64,000 nucleotides of DNA from the NCBI GenBank assembly GCA_036478595.1, contig JAZGEF010000032.1:3613-67612 (forward strand), in the 5' to 3' direction. A model generated the notes under the pieces. The model saw only the letters and a program-made list of their open reading frames with translations. It did no database searches and was not told the origin of the DNA. Below are positions 1 through 8,833 of this stretch, piece by piece. The number at the start of each line of letters is the position of its first letter. Positions within the stretch are counted from its first letter, which is position 1. A program made the translations under genes and the position numbers. Source of the DNA: Granulosicoccus sp036478595 (lineage in GTDB: Bacteria > Pseudomonadota > Gammaproteobacteria > Granulosicoccales > Granulosicoccaceae).

Positions 1-100
1 GTGCTTCCGGTTGCTGTGCCGGTAGCCGTACCAGTTGTGCTTCCGGTTGCTGTGCCGGTAGCCGTACCAGTGGTGCTTCCGGTTGCTGTACCGGTTGTAC
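1..100. repeat. 36-bp direct tandem repeat, about 2.8 copies, coding
   Basis: Copies lie at 1-36, 37-72 and 73-100; the last is partial and slightly diverged. The first two differ only at the final base. The unit is a multiple of three and is read in frame by the minus-strand lipoprotein. There are no spacers between copies, so this is an in-gene minisatellite and not a CRISPR array. More copies may lie upstream of the window. Confidence 0.9.
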
Positions 101-203
101 TTTGATCATCCGCCACAGCTGGGCTGTTGTTGTTGGAGGATGAGCAAGCAGCGATGGTGGTGGTCATCAGACCGATTGCTGCGTACCTGACAATCTTTTT
201 CAT
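1..203 (-). CDS. Thr/Gly-repeat lipoprotein, N-terminal part (cut by window start)
   Basis: The start codon is at 203 and the frame stays open to base 1, so only the first 67 or so residues are visible. The protein begins MKKIVRYAAIGLMTTTIAAC, a lipoprotein signal peptide with the lipobox IAAC, followed by a Ser/Asn linker. From about residue 36 it becomes a Thr/Gly/Ala/Ser repeat of 12 residues, encoded by 36-bp direct repeats. It is probably anchored in a membrane leaflet with the repeat acting as a flexible spacer to a domain outside the window. No function can be assigned. Confidence 0.75.
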   Translation of the reverse strand, partial: MKKIVRYAAIGLMTTTIAACSSSNNNSPAVADDQSTTGTATGSTTGTATGTATGSTTGTATGTATGS

Positions 204-606
204 GTAGAAAACCTAGTAATTTGTTGGGTTTACGGCCAAATCCCTATTGGATGAATTTGGCTTGTTATGGTTCTGCCGCGAATAGTACACCGCTAGTGGG
301 GCTCACCGCGAGACACAGCGCCAAAAACAAGCGTGACAGCCGACACATCCGGCCCGGTTTTGGCGCGCTGCTGCGCATTAGCTGAATAATAAAGCAGAAT
401 GCGCTGAAACATGGGTAAAACTACCTTTCGATCAAGAAACCCAAGATTGGTCAATTTAGCGCCTGTAACCTTCAAACTCCCGAGTTTAGCGGCTATCAGC
501 GTTACCCATGAATTGTGCCCTTTTGTTATTATTACCACCCCGGCGGATACCCATTCGGACCGCCAACTTATGTTCACGCATTAGCATCGATATTAACGGG
601 ATTTAT
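204..606. other. Intergenic stretch between lipoprotein and glcB
   Basis: About 400 bases separate the divergent lipoprotein and glcB starts, so promoters for both probably lie here. No convincing -35/-10 pair, operator or RNA gene is visible. The short frames across it have no recognisable protein content. Confidence 0.4.
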
Positions 607-2796
607 ATGAGCATGACCAAATGCCCGGGCGGACTAAAAGTAGCCTCAGTTCTGCACGGTTTTGTTAATAATGAAGTGTTGCCAGGTACAGGTGTTGCAC
701 CCGACCACTTTTGGCAATCCATGGCAGAGATCATTGGTAAATTTGCGCCCGTTAATGCTGAGTTGCTAACAAAGCGCGATAGCATTCAAGCTCAGATTGA
801 CGATTGGCACAAGGCAAATCCAGCTGCCAGTCAGGATGTTTACACAAAGTTTTTAGAAAGCATCGGCTATATTGTGCCGGTGCCTACCGATTTCAGCGTT
901 AGCGTTTCAAATGTTGACGCTGAAATCGCTGAACTTGCTGGCCCTCAATTGGTGGTACCCGTTAACAATGCGCGTTACGCATTGAATGCTGCGAATGCAC
1001 GTTGGGGCAGTTTTTATGATGCTTTGTACGGCACCGATGTGATCAGTGAAGCAGGAGGGGCTGCACGCAGTGGAGGCTATAACTCAGTACGTGGTGAACG
1101 CGTTGTTGCCTATGCCAATAAGTTTCTGGACGAAACGATGCCGTTAGGCCAAGGAAGCCACGGTGATGTAGCGTCATACATCGTTAAAGACGGTAAGCTA
1201 CAAGTCACACTGGTGTCGGGTAGCGAAGTAGGATTAAAGGATTCAAGCCAATTTACAGGGTATACCGGCAGTGCAGATAAGCCTGATAGCATTTTGTTTG
1301 GCCATAACGGCTTACATGCAGAAGTTCAAATAGATCCAAACTCAACCATTGGCAAAACCAGTGCGGCAGGCGTTAAAGACGTACTACTCGAATCGGCGTT
1401 ATCCACTATTCAAGATTGCGAAGATTCAGTCACTGCAGTTGATGCAGAAGACAAGGTCATTGTGTACCGCAATTGGCTTGGCTTAATGCGGGGCGACTTG
1501 CAGGACGCGTTTGATAAGGGTGGTAAGCAGCTTGTGCGTAAGCTTAACGCTGACAAGCAGTACACAGCAGCGGATGGTGGCACTATGCGCCTGCCAGGCA
1601 GAAGCGTATTGTTAGTGCGTAACGTTGGCTCTCATATGATGAGCGACGCGGTACTCGATGCCGAAGGCAACAAGGTACCCGAAACCTATATTGATGCGAT
1701 GGTCACTAGCGCATGCGCGATGCACGATCTTAAAAAATCAGATAACGATAATCGTAACTCTCGCGCGGGTAGCATTTATATTGTTAAGCCAAAGCAGCAT
1801 GGCCCTGAAGAGGTAGGCGTATCGGTGCAGCTGTTCGGCGCTGTTGAAAAGGCGCTTGGCATTGCAGAAAACACATTAAAAATCGGCATCATGGATGAAG
1901 AGCGCCGCACAACAATCAATCTAAAAGCGTGCATCGAAGCTGCACGTCACCGCGCCATATTTATTAACACTGGTTTTCTTGATCGTACAGGCGATGAGAT
2001 GCATACCAGTATGTATGCGGGTGTCATGGTGCCAAAGGGCGAGATGAAATCTGCAACTTGGCTAAGCGCCTATGAGAATAACAACGTTGATGTTGGCTTG
2101 GCGTGTGGCATGAAAGGACAAGGCCAAATTGGTAAAGGTATGTGGGCAATCCCTGACGAAATGTCCGCGATGATGAAGGCCAAGATTGGTCACCCTCTCT
2201 CGGGTGCCAATACTGCGTGGGTGCCATCACCAACTGCTGCTACATTGCATGCTACTCATTATCATCAAGTGGGCGTCTCAGAAATACAAACTGAACTTGC
2301 TAAGCGTGCGCCTGCAAGCCTTGCCGATATCTTGACGATTCCCGTTGTTGAAATGGGCCGTAACTTATCTGAAGAAGAGTTGCAGCATGAGCTAGATAAT
2401 AATGCTCAGGGCATTTTAGGGTACGTCGTAAGATGGGTTAACCAAGGAGTGGGTTGTTCGAAGGTGCTGGATATTAATGATGTGGGTCTGATGGAAGATC
2501 GCGCTACCTTACGAATATCCAGCCAGGCGCTCGCTAACTTGATACACCACGGCTTAATTACAGAGGCTCAGGTACGTGAGACGATGGAGCGCATGGCGAT
2601 CATTGTCGATGAGCAAAATTCTGGGGACCCGGAATACACGCCAATGGCACCAAATTTTGACGCTAGTGTGGCTTTCCACGCTGCCTTAGACCTTGTTCTT
2701 AAAGGGCGGGAACAGCCGAACGGTTACACTGAGTTCATACTGACAGAACGCCGGCGCGAGCGAAAAGCTGAGTTGGCTAAAAAAATCGCTGTTTAG
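607..2796 (+). CDS. glcB: Malate synthase G
   Basis: Condenses glyoxylate with acetyl-CoA to malate in the cytoplasm, the second step of the glyoxylate shunt and the exit route for glyoxylate from glycolate. The 729-residue length fits the G-type monomer (about 720), not the shorter A-type. Visible family blocks are FVNNEVLPGTG near the N-terminus, QDCEDSVTAVD, GIMDEERRT, NTGFLDRTGDEMH and the late block LMEDRATLRISSQ that carries the catalytic aspartate region. The frame is open further upstream, but the 33 extra residues look non-coding and family alignment starts near MTKCPGG. The start is therefore placed at 607, with 613 as an alternative. It appears monocistronic. Confidence 0.96.
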   Translation: MSMTKCPGGLKVASVLHGFVNNEVLPGTGVAPDHFWQSMAEIIGKFAPVNAELLTKRDSIQAQIDDWHKANPAASQDVYTKFLESIGYIVPVPTDFSVSVSNVDAEIAELAGPQLVVPVNNARYALNAANARWGSFYDALYGTDVISEAGGAARSGGYNSVRGERVVAYANKFLDETMPLGQGSHGDVASYIVKDGKLQVTLVSGSEVGLKDSSQFTGYTGSADKPDSILFGHNGLHAEVQIDPNSTIGKTSAAGVKDVLLESALSTIQDCEDSVTAVDAEDKVIVYRNWLGLMRGDLQDAFDKGGKQLVRKLNADKQYTAADGGTMRLPGRSVLLVRNVGSHMMSDAVLDAEGNKVPETYIDAMVTSACAMHDLKKSDNDNRNSRAGSIYIVKPKQHGPEEVGVSVQLFGAVEKALGIAENTLKIGIMDEERRTTINLKACIEAARHRAIFINTGFLDRTGDEMHTSMYAGVMVPKGEMKSATWLSAYENNNVDVGLACGMKGQGQIGKGMWAIPDEMSAMMKAKIGHPLSGANTAWVPSPTAATLHATHYHQVGVSEIQTELAKRAPASLADILTIPVVEMGRNLSEEELQHELDNNAQGILGYVVRWVNQGVGCSKVLDINDVGLMEDRATLRISSQALANLIHHGLITEAQVRETMERMAIIVDEQNSGDPEYTPMAPNFDASVAFHAALDLVLKGREQPNGYTEFILTERRRERKAELAKKIAV

Positions 2797-2897
2797 GGAA
2801 TTTTTAGGATTAGCGGCTGTCTTGAGTAAAGAAGCTGAACTAGACTCAGTCCTCTAGCCTTTCAATTTTTGGCACTGCCAATACCAGGAGAACATAA

Positions 2898-3416
2898 TTG
2901 ATCAACAATAAAGCAAAAGCAGGAATCGCTGTAGCGGTAGCCAGCATACTGGTAGCGGGTTGCGCCAGCTCACTCAACCCTTTTGCACGTGAAGCTGACG
3001 AGCGATGGGCTGACTATAAAACCTGGACCAAAATCACTGATGGCCAAACAGGTACTGGCGATCCTACTGGTTTAATCAAAACTGTACACAAAGGTCCTGA
3101 TGGCTATCGTGATGTATATGTTAACGATATAGGCAAAGCCGCATTGGAAGGCAGCGCACCTTACTTGTTTCCAGCCGGTACAGTTGTAGTTAAAGAGCAG
3201 TTTGGTAGTAAGGCTGATTGGGAAGCGGGTAAGAACGCTGGACTAACGATTAGTGTTAAAGCAACTGCTGGTGATGCGGTTAATCGTGATGATTGGATTT
3301 GGGCTGATAGCTACACAGCTAAGGCGGGTGCATCTGCATTCTGCGCAGGTTGCCACACAGCAGCAATCGCATCTGACTTTGTATTTACTCACGCTGATTT
3401 CTTAGCGGCACAGTAA
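2898..3416 (+). CDS. Cytochrome P460-like c-type haem lipoprotein
   Basis: A 172-residue exported protein with a lipoprotein-like signal ending VAGC. A single CxxCH haem site (CAGCH) lies about 20 residues from the C-terminus, where the cytochrome P460 family carries it. The DRDVYVND-like and PAGTVVVKEQF segments are also P460-like. The start codon is TTG, chosen because AGGAG sits 7 bases upstream and the signal peptide begins there. Classical P460 oxidises hydroxylamine or binds nitric oxide. Many paralogues in heterotrophs have no known role, and nothing nearby points to ammonia oxidation, so only a periplasmic haem protein is claimed. Confidence 0.8.
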   Translation: MINNKAKAGIAVAVASILVAGCASSLNPFAREADERWADYKTWTKITDGQTGTGDPTGLIKTVHKGPDGYRDVYVNDIGKAALEGSAPYLFPAGTVVVKEQFGSKADWEAGKNAGLTISVKATAGDAVNRDDWIWADSYTAKAGASAFCAGCHTAAIASDFVFTHADFLAAQ

Positions 3417-3476
3417 ACTAGATCTAAGTTCAAATATCTAGTACACGTTATTTAGTAAAAAAACTACCTCCACACT

Positions 3477-3505
3477 TTAAGAGCCTGTAACTTGCAGGCT
3501 CTTAA
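3477..3505. terminator. Convergent hairpin between the P460 gene and polB
   Basis: A perfect 11-bp stem (3477-3487 with 3495-3505) around a 7-base loop lies between the two converging genes and overlaps the polB stop codon. It is likely a shared bidirectional terminator. It lacks a long T tract on either side, so strength is uncertain. Confidence 0.6.
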
Positions 3506-5802
3506 AACATCTGCAACTGAGCATCAGTAATGGTTGCAAAGCTCGTATCACAAAATTGAAGTATGCCATCAGCCGCCGGTGCCAGTTGCTTTTCCATGTA
3601 GTGATGAAAGTCGGGTGGGGCAGTGAGCATTTGAATAGGCTCGGGCCCATTACGTGTAATCACGTATTCAATAGTGCGGCGTTCTCTGGGTAATTTTCTG
3701 GCGGCTTGCACATGAGGCGGCACATTCTTGATGTAATCACTGAGTTTACGCCTGATGCGTTTTTTATAAACCAACTGATCATCCATTTCCCCCGCTTGCA
3801 TTGCTTCGGCAGTTTCTCTTACAAACGCTTCAAACGGTAGATCTAAAAACACCCGTCTAAATAACTCGCGCTGGAAATTTCTAGCTAGCGGTGTCCAATC
3901 CGTGCGGGCAGCTTCTAAGCCTTTCACTAGCAGTTCATCTTGACCATTCTTGTTGATTAAACCTGCGTAGCGTTTTTTACTGCCTGTGGGCATACCACGA
4001 ACCGTCGGCATCAAGAAGCGTGTGAAATGGGTTTCGAATTCCATCTCTAATTGTGAATCTAATTGGTAGTCATGTTTAAGGTTATCACGCCACCAATCGT
4101 TTAACGTGTCCTTAAGCTTGCTGCCGGTTTGCTGTGCAGTTTGTGCATCGTCATCACTACTCAAGTGCACAAACAGCGAATCGGTATCGCCGTAAATAAC
4201 TTTGAATCCTTGCTCTTCTATCTTGTCGCGAGAGCGTGTGATGATTTCGTGCCCGCGGCGCGTAATGCTAGATGCCAACTGCTGGCTATGAAATCGGCAA
4301 CCACTACTGCCCAACACACCATAAAACGAATTCATAATTATTTTGATCGCTTGCGATAATGCTGCATTGTTTTCAGCCTTGGCCCTATCGCGTGCTTGCC
4401 ATAATTGGGTTATCAGGCCTGGCAATATATGGTCGGTGCGTGAGAAGGTTGCATCAAAGAACCCAGGTACTGGATTTTCCCCCGGTTGCGCTAAGCCCAT
4501 TGGGTCAATAAAAAACGTGCGGATAATGCTGGGGTACAGGCTTTTAAAATCAAACACCAATACGTTTTCATATAAGCCGGGCAGTGAATCAAATACATAC
4601 CCACCGGGGCTGCCAAGGCCGGTGTCGATGTTGTCTACGTCGGGCGCCACGTAGCCGTTGCGATGCAGTAGGGGAAGATACAAGTTGTCCAGCGCTGCAA
4701 CTGATCCGCCTTGTCGATCTATTGCCAAGCCGGTTAGGTTAGCGCGTTGTACCGCAAAGGGGATTAAATCTGCCTTTTCAAATATCTGATTAACCAAAGC
4801 GGTGTCTTGAAAGTTGTATTCGGCAAGGGCAGGCTTGTCGTTAGCAAACAAGCGGTTTATTTCAGCGACCTTGTTATCTTCTGAACTGATTAACTTGCCA
4901 GTGCCGAGTAGCTCGTGCGATACGTTATCAAGAGAAAAACTATCAAACGCCCAAAACCCAGCTTTAAGTAAATCGATGCCATCTAAAACTGGCCGCCCGG
5001 GTAAGCGTGCAAGCTTTTTTTGACCGGTGTTACCGGGTTGCAAAATGTTGGCTGTTTCAAAGCCACGACCCATTGCAAACGGCACACCGAGTGAACGGCA
5101 TTTTAGCTCTAGGAAATCTAAATCAAAGCCTACAATTGCCCAACCGATCAAGAGATCCGGGTCTACCTTCTTTAACCAAACAAAAAATTCTACCAGTAAG
5201 GTTTTTTCATCTGGCACATATTGAAGATAATAGCTATCGTGTTGAATTGGTTCTGAATTGCCAATCATAAACACCGTGCCGCGATCATCATCGCTATGCA
5301 TGGGTGCTACCGCTATGCAGTAGAGCTGTTGAGTATGGCCTCGGGTTTCGATGTCGAGTGAAACAGCACGTAAATCAGGTTCAACCTCCACAGCAACCAT
5401 TTTGGGGTTGATCATTACCATGCCGTGTTCGTCGTGCTTGATTTCACCCGTGGCTTCAAAGCCTGTGTGAATAAATCGCTCCATTAAAAAGCGATCAGCG
5501 GGTTTGATATCGGATTCGTGCAATGTGACGGGCATTTGTCGGTATTGCTGTAAGTCGCGTTGATTCTTGAAGTACAAGCCATCGCAATCTTCACCTGCCA
5601 TTGTTTTTAGTGCTAATGGTTTGCGTGTGCAATTTGGCGGTAAGGGTATGTCTTCTGCGCGCTCTATAAAACATACCGCCTTCTGCCCACCCACGGATAT
5701 ACGCAACGGCCCATCGCTGGTAGCAGCCCAATAAGTGAGCTCAACCCCATTGGGCGTGTCGCGCCAGTTTCGGGTTAGCAGGTAGCCTTGTATGGTGTTC
5801 AT
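3502..5802 (-). CDS. polB: DNA polymerase II (family B)
   Basis: Family B DNA polymerase of 766 residues, close to E. coli Pol II (783). N-terminal 3'-5' exonuclease motifs are SLDIETRG (ExoI), GWAIVGFD (ExoII) and YNFQD (ExoIII). Polymerase motifs follow: DFKSLYPSIIR (A), KIIMNSFYG (B) and YGDTDS (C). All catalytic carboxylates are present. In ExoII the usual Asn of GWNxxxFD is Ala. Pol II restarts synthesis at damaged forks and is SOS-induced in E. coli, but no clear LexA box is visible in front of this gene. Confidence 0.96.
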   Translation of the reverse strand: MNTIQGYLLTRNWRDTPNGVELTYWAATSDGPLRISVGGQKAVCFIERAEDIPLPPNCTRKPLALKTMAGEDCDGLYFKNQRDLQQYRQMPVTLHESDIKPADRFLMERFIHTGFEATGEIKHDEHGMVMINPKMVAVEVEPDLRAVSLDIETRGHTQQLYCIAVAPMHSDDDRGTVFMIGNSEPIQHDSYYLQYVPDEKTLLVEFFVWLKKVDPDLLIGWAIVGFDLDFLELKCRSLGVPFAMGRGFETANILQPGNTGQKKLARLPGRPVLDGIDLLKAGFWAFDSFSLDNVSHELLGTGKLISSEDNKVAEINRLFANDKPALAEYNFQDTALVNQIFEKADLIPFAVQRANLTGLAIDRQGGSVAALDNLYLPLLHRNGYVAPDVDNIDTGLGSPGGYVFDSLPGLYENVLVFDFKSLYPSIIRTFFIDPMGLAQPGENPVPGFFDATFSRTDHILPGLITQLWQARDRAKAENNAALSQAIKIIMNSFYGVLGSSGCRFHSQQLASSITRRGHEIITRSRDKIEEQGFKVIYGDTDSLFVHLSSDDDAQTAQQTGSKLKDTLNDWWRDNLKHDYQLDSQLEMEFETHFTRFLMPTVRGMPTGSKKRYAGLINKNGQDELLVKGLEAARTDWTPLARNFQRELFRRVFLDLPFEAFVRETAEAMQAGEMDDQLVYKKRIRRKLSDYIKNVPPHVQAARKLPRERRTIEYVITRNGPEPIQMLTAPPDFHHYMEKQLAPAADGILQFCDTSFATITDAQLQMF

Positions 5803-5953
5803 TGGTCAAACACTGGTTAAGTGCGGTTAGTTTACCAATTAATGGTGCTTGTCATCGATAAACTGCTGGCTATTTATCCAGTGCGCCTGCATAAGGCTTG
5901 TAGATGTGCGAGTATCCCTCCATCGCATCGGCTACCGGCAGTTAGTTAATCCC

Positions 5954-6385
5954 ATGTCTTCGTATACTTTATCTTGGAGCAGAGCGGTGGGCGATGGAAG
6001 TAGTAGCGAAACTAGCGGTGGTACAAAAGCTGAGGCCACACTAGAAGGCATGCTTTCAAACCTTAAAAAGACCCTGAACAAATCAGGTAGCGTATCCCTT
6101 GCCGTTATTGACGGGCCTGAAATTGGGCCTCAGCTGCTGCAGGTCGAAACGCAAGGCGGGAAATCACTGCTCACGCTCGGGGTAGATGATGGCGATGACT
6201 ATATTGTTCGTCATTATGTGCAAACCGAAAAAGAGCTCAATGCTATTGCAGCTGAGCCTGAAAAAATCAAGCTATTCGGAAATTATTGGGATAAACACCT
6301 AATCTGCACCGACAAAGAAATAGTCACCGCGGTGTTTACAGAATTTTTTGAAACGGGTGATATTCCGCGAACGATATTGAATTAA
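5954..6385 (+). CDS. Small acidic protein of unknown function
   Basis: A 143-residue soluble protein, MSSYTLSWSRAVGDGS at the start, with a stretch like LTLGVDDGDDYIVRHY in the middle and a C-terminal FTEFFETGDIPRTIL. This pattern recalls small cytoplasmic DUF6911/Imm1-type proteins, some of which are immunity proteins, but the likeness is weak and no toxin gene is next to it. The open frame extends 35 codons upstream. The ATG at 5954 is preferred because the upstream part looks non-coding. No strong ribosome binding site is visible. Confidence 0.55.
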   Translation: MSSYTLSWSRAVGDGSSSETSGGTKAEATLEGMLSNLKKTLNKSGSVSLAVIDGPEIGPQLLQVETQGGKSLLTLGVDDGDDYIVRHYVQTEKELNAIAAEPEKIKLFGNYWDKHLICTDKEIVTAVFTEFFETGDIPRTILN

Positions 6386-6534
6386 TACTTGACTCCTGAT
6401 GGTATAAACCGGCTTCAGATTTATTACTTGCGGCAGTTGCCACGTATTTCTTTGTAACGTTATCAATAGTCTTAGCCGCAGGCTTCACATCATTGGTGTA
6501 AAATTACGCTGACATTACAACCCCATGTTCAAAC

Positions 6535-7116
6535 ATGTACCGCTACCTCCCCGGCTTGTTACTTTTGCAGCTACTAACGGCCGTATTGATATGGCTTGGC
6601 CGTGACACCGATCCTCAACAGTTGTTATGGCAAGCTGGTGTACCACTGTTGGCGGTAAGTTTTGTAACGGCACTTTGGTTTGGCAGCATTGGTAAAGCTG
6701 ATGCTGAGCGCTCAATGGCGAAGCTCCATGTTAAGCATGCTAAGGAACGGGAAAAAATTCAGCTAAGCGCCGAGAAAGAGAAAGCGCGCGTTGTTGATAA
6801 GACGCATAAAGAGATCCGTAAGCAGGAGCGTAGAGTAGGCCGTAGAGCCAACCTTAAAGTGAGCCTCGCATTTGCTGGGGCGGCGCTGGCCGGTGGGGTG
6901 TTTTTGATCGTCGAATTTTTCACTCTCGGGCTTCTCACATTATCCACCTCGCTTGGTGGCTTAGGTGGTTACTTACTCAGAGTGGGGCAGGTTCGCCAAT
7001 CTCAATCACGAGGTGATCCAGAGCTGGCTGAGCCGACTGTAGTTCAGTCAGATGGTGCGTCAAACCCTAGGGTTATTGAGCATCGACCTGTGGTGCGGGA
7101 TCACCATCCGGATTAA
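6535..7116 (+). CDS. Membrane protein with a charged coiled coil between membrane segments
   Basis: 193 residues. Two hydrophobic segments lie near the N-terminus (about 5-20 and 33-52). A strongly charged Lys/Glu/Arg helix follows (about 55-105, likely coiled coil), then a hydrophobic hairpin (about 108-150) and a polar tail. A TAAAAT-like -10 element lies around 6500. No family is recognised. It converges on the TPP-enzyme gene and seems to be transcribed alone. Confidence 0.6.
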   Translation: MYRYLPGLLLLQLLTAVLIWLGRDTDPQQLLWQAGVPLLAVSFVTALWFGSIGKADAERSMAKLHVKHAKEREKIQLSAEKEKARVVDKTHKEIRKQERRVGRRANLKVSLAFAGAALAGGVFLIVEFFTLGLLTLSTSLGGLGGYLLRVGQVRQSQSRGDPELAEPTVVQSDGASNPRVIEHRPVVRDHHPD

Positions 7117-7176
7117 TTTATAAACCTATCCTTATTTCTCTATAAAACGGAAAAACGTATTCCCGGTTAAAGGAGC

Positions 7177-8814
7177 TTACAAAGCCTCAGTTGGTGTAAT
7201 CGCCGACGGGTCTAGCTTTATATGGATTAATGCTGCGGTTTCGCTACTTATTGCCCCTTTTATTGCTGCTGCAATATCTTCAGGCGTTTCGATGGTTGCT
7301 GAGTACGCGCCATAAGAGCCGGCCAATTGTGCAAAATTTGGGTTAACGATTGATGTAGCAATAACTCGGCTCGGATAGTGTTTCTCCTGGTGCATGCGGA
7401 TTGTTCCATACATGCCGTTATCAAGGACCAAAATAATTATTGCTGCTTTCTCTTGCATTGCCGTTGCAAGCTCTTGGCAAGTCATCTGAAAGCAACCATC
7501 ACCTGCAAAGGCCACAACTGTTTTGTCTGGGTGGTTGATCTTGGCGCTGATTGCTGCAGGTAAGCCATAACCCATCGAACCACTGGTGGAGGATACTTGC
7601 GTACCGTAATGCTTGTACTGCCAAAACCGGTGTATCCAGCTTGAGTAATTACCAGCGCCATTAGTAATGATGACATCCTCTGGAAGATGTTTTTTTAGAT
7701 ACATCATGACTTGCTTCATTAACTCCACTTCATCGATGCAGTTATCAAGCGATGACCATTGTTTGTAGTTCCGCGATGCGTGAGCAAGCAGCTGTAGTTT
7801 TTTCTCGCTTGCTGATTTGAGTGCAGCAGTCGCTGTGAGTGATCGGCAAAAAGCCGCTGGTGTAGCTTGAACAGCAATGTCCGCTTTATACACTCGGTTG
7901 AGTTCTTCTGCGCCTGGATAAATATGTATTAACGATTGTTTGGGGCTTGGGATATCTAGCAGCGTAAAGTTTTGCGACGGTATCTCCGAGAGCCTGCCAC
8001 CAACTAGCAGTACGGTATCGGCTTGCTCAATTAGCTGAACTAACTTTGGATTAATACCTATGCCAACATCACCGACGTAGTTTGGGTGCGTATGATCAAA
8101 TAACATTTGCCGCCTAAATGAGCATGCAACGGGTAATGCTAGGCGCTCAGCAAATTTCGTAAATTGCTTAACAGCTATAGCGCTCCAACCGCTGCCGCCT
8201 AGTATGGCGATGGGGTTTGTAGCGTTGCTAAGCTGTTCCTCAATTTTTGTAGTCGTTTGCACGGCAACATATTCATTCTCTGGTTGCCATGCCAAGGTGT
8301 CGCTGTTGTCGCAAGTCGCGGTGAGTGTATCTTCTGGTAATACGATTGCAACCGGGCCGGGGCGTCCGCTACAAGCGGTATGCCATGCGCGCGAGAGTAA
8401 TTCGGGTATACGTTCGACGTGATCAATTTGTGCTACCCACTTTGCCATGCCGCCGAGTAGTTGGCCATAGTCAATTTCTTGAAATCCTTCGCGATAACGT
8501 TGGCTAGCCGAGACTTGCCCGATAAACAATATTAATGGAGTGGAATCTTGCGCTGCTACATGAAACCCTGACAAAGCGTTGGTGGCGCCGGGGCCACGAG
8601 TAACAAAACATAAGCCCGGTTGACCGTGTAGCTTGCCATGCGCCTCAGCCATCATGCTGGCACCACCTTCTTGGCGACACACAGTAGTAGCCATGTTGCT
8701 GTCGTAAAGCGCATCTAACACCGGCAAATAGCTTTCACCAGGCACACAGTAAACGCGACTCGCACCGAGTTGCTCTAAGCCTTTAACCAAGAGTTGACCA
8801 CCGTTAACATTCAA
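7177..8814 (-). CDS. Thiamine-diphosphate enzyme of the acetolactate-synthase/decarboxylase type
   Basis: 545 residues with the three-domain layout of this superfamily. The N-terminal Pyr domain has VPGESYLPVLDAL and the activating Glu in CRQEGGASMMAEAHG. A central domain follows. The PP domain has AGDGCFQM and, about 25 residues later, DNGMYG, the metal-diphosphate site. It would decarboxylate a 2-oxo acid or transfer the resulting aldehyde. It does not look like sulfoacetaldehyde acetyltransferase (Xsc), oxalyl-CoA decarboxylase or glyoxylate carboligase. It lies 19 bases behind the LacI gene and is probably cotranscribed with it. With the divergent operon in mind, it may supply or consume a C2-type aldehyde. 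Confidence 0.85.
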   Translation of the reverse strand: MNVNGGQLLVKGLEQLGASRVYCVPGESYLPVLDALYDSNMATTVCRQEGGASMMAEAHGKLHGQPGLCFVTRGPGATNALSGFHVAAQDSTPLILFIGQVSASQRYREGFQEIDYGQLLGGMAKWVAQIDHVERIPELLSRAWHTACSGRPGPVAIVLPEDTLTATCDNSDTLAWQPENEYVAVQTTTKIEEQLSNATNPIAILGGSGWSAIAVKQFTKFAERLALPVACSFRRQMLFDHTHPNYVGDVGIGINPKLVQLIEQADTVLLVGGRLSEIPSQNFTLLDIPSPKQSLIHIYPGAEELNRVYKADIAVQATPAAFCRSLTATAALKSASEKKLQLLAHASRNYKQWSSLDNCIDEVELMKQVMMYLKKHLPEDVIITNGAGNYSSWIHRFWQYKHYGTQVSSTSGSMGYGLPAAISAKINHPDKTVVAFAGDGCFQMTCQELATAMQEKAAIIILVLDNGMYGTIRMHQEKHYPSRVIATSIVNPNFAQLAGSYGAYSATIETPEDIAAAIKGAISSETAALIHIKLDPSAITPTEAL

Positions 8815-8833
8815 ACTGACTAAAACCCCTTAT

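Noticed and set aside
1..100. CRISPR-like array at the window start
   Set aside because: The 36-bp units are contiguous, with no spacers, and are read in frame as a Thr/Gly-rich lipoprotein.
7177..8814. Sulfoacetaldehyde acetyltransferase (Xsc) for the TPP enzyme
   Set aside because: Xsc is longer and its N-terminal and TPP-binding text differ; this protein is closer to general acetolactate-synthase-like enzymes.
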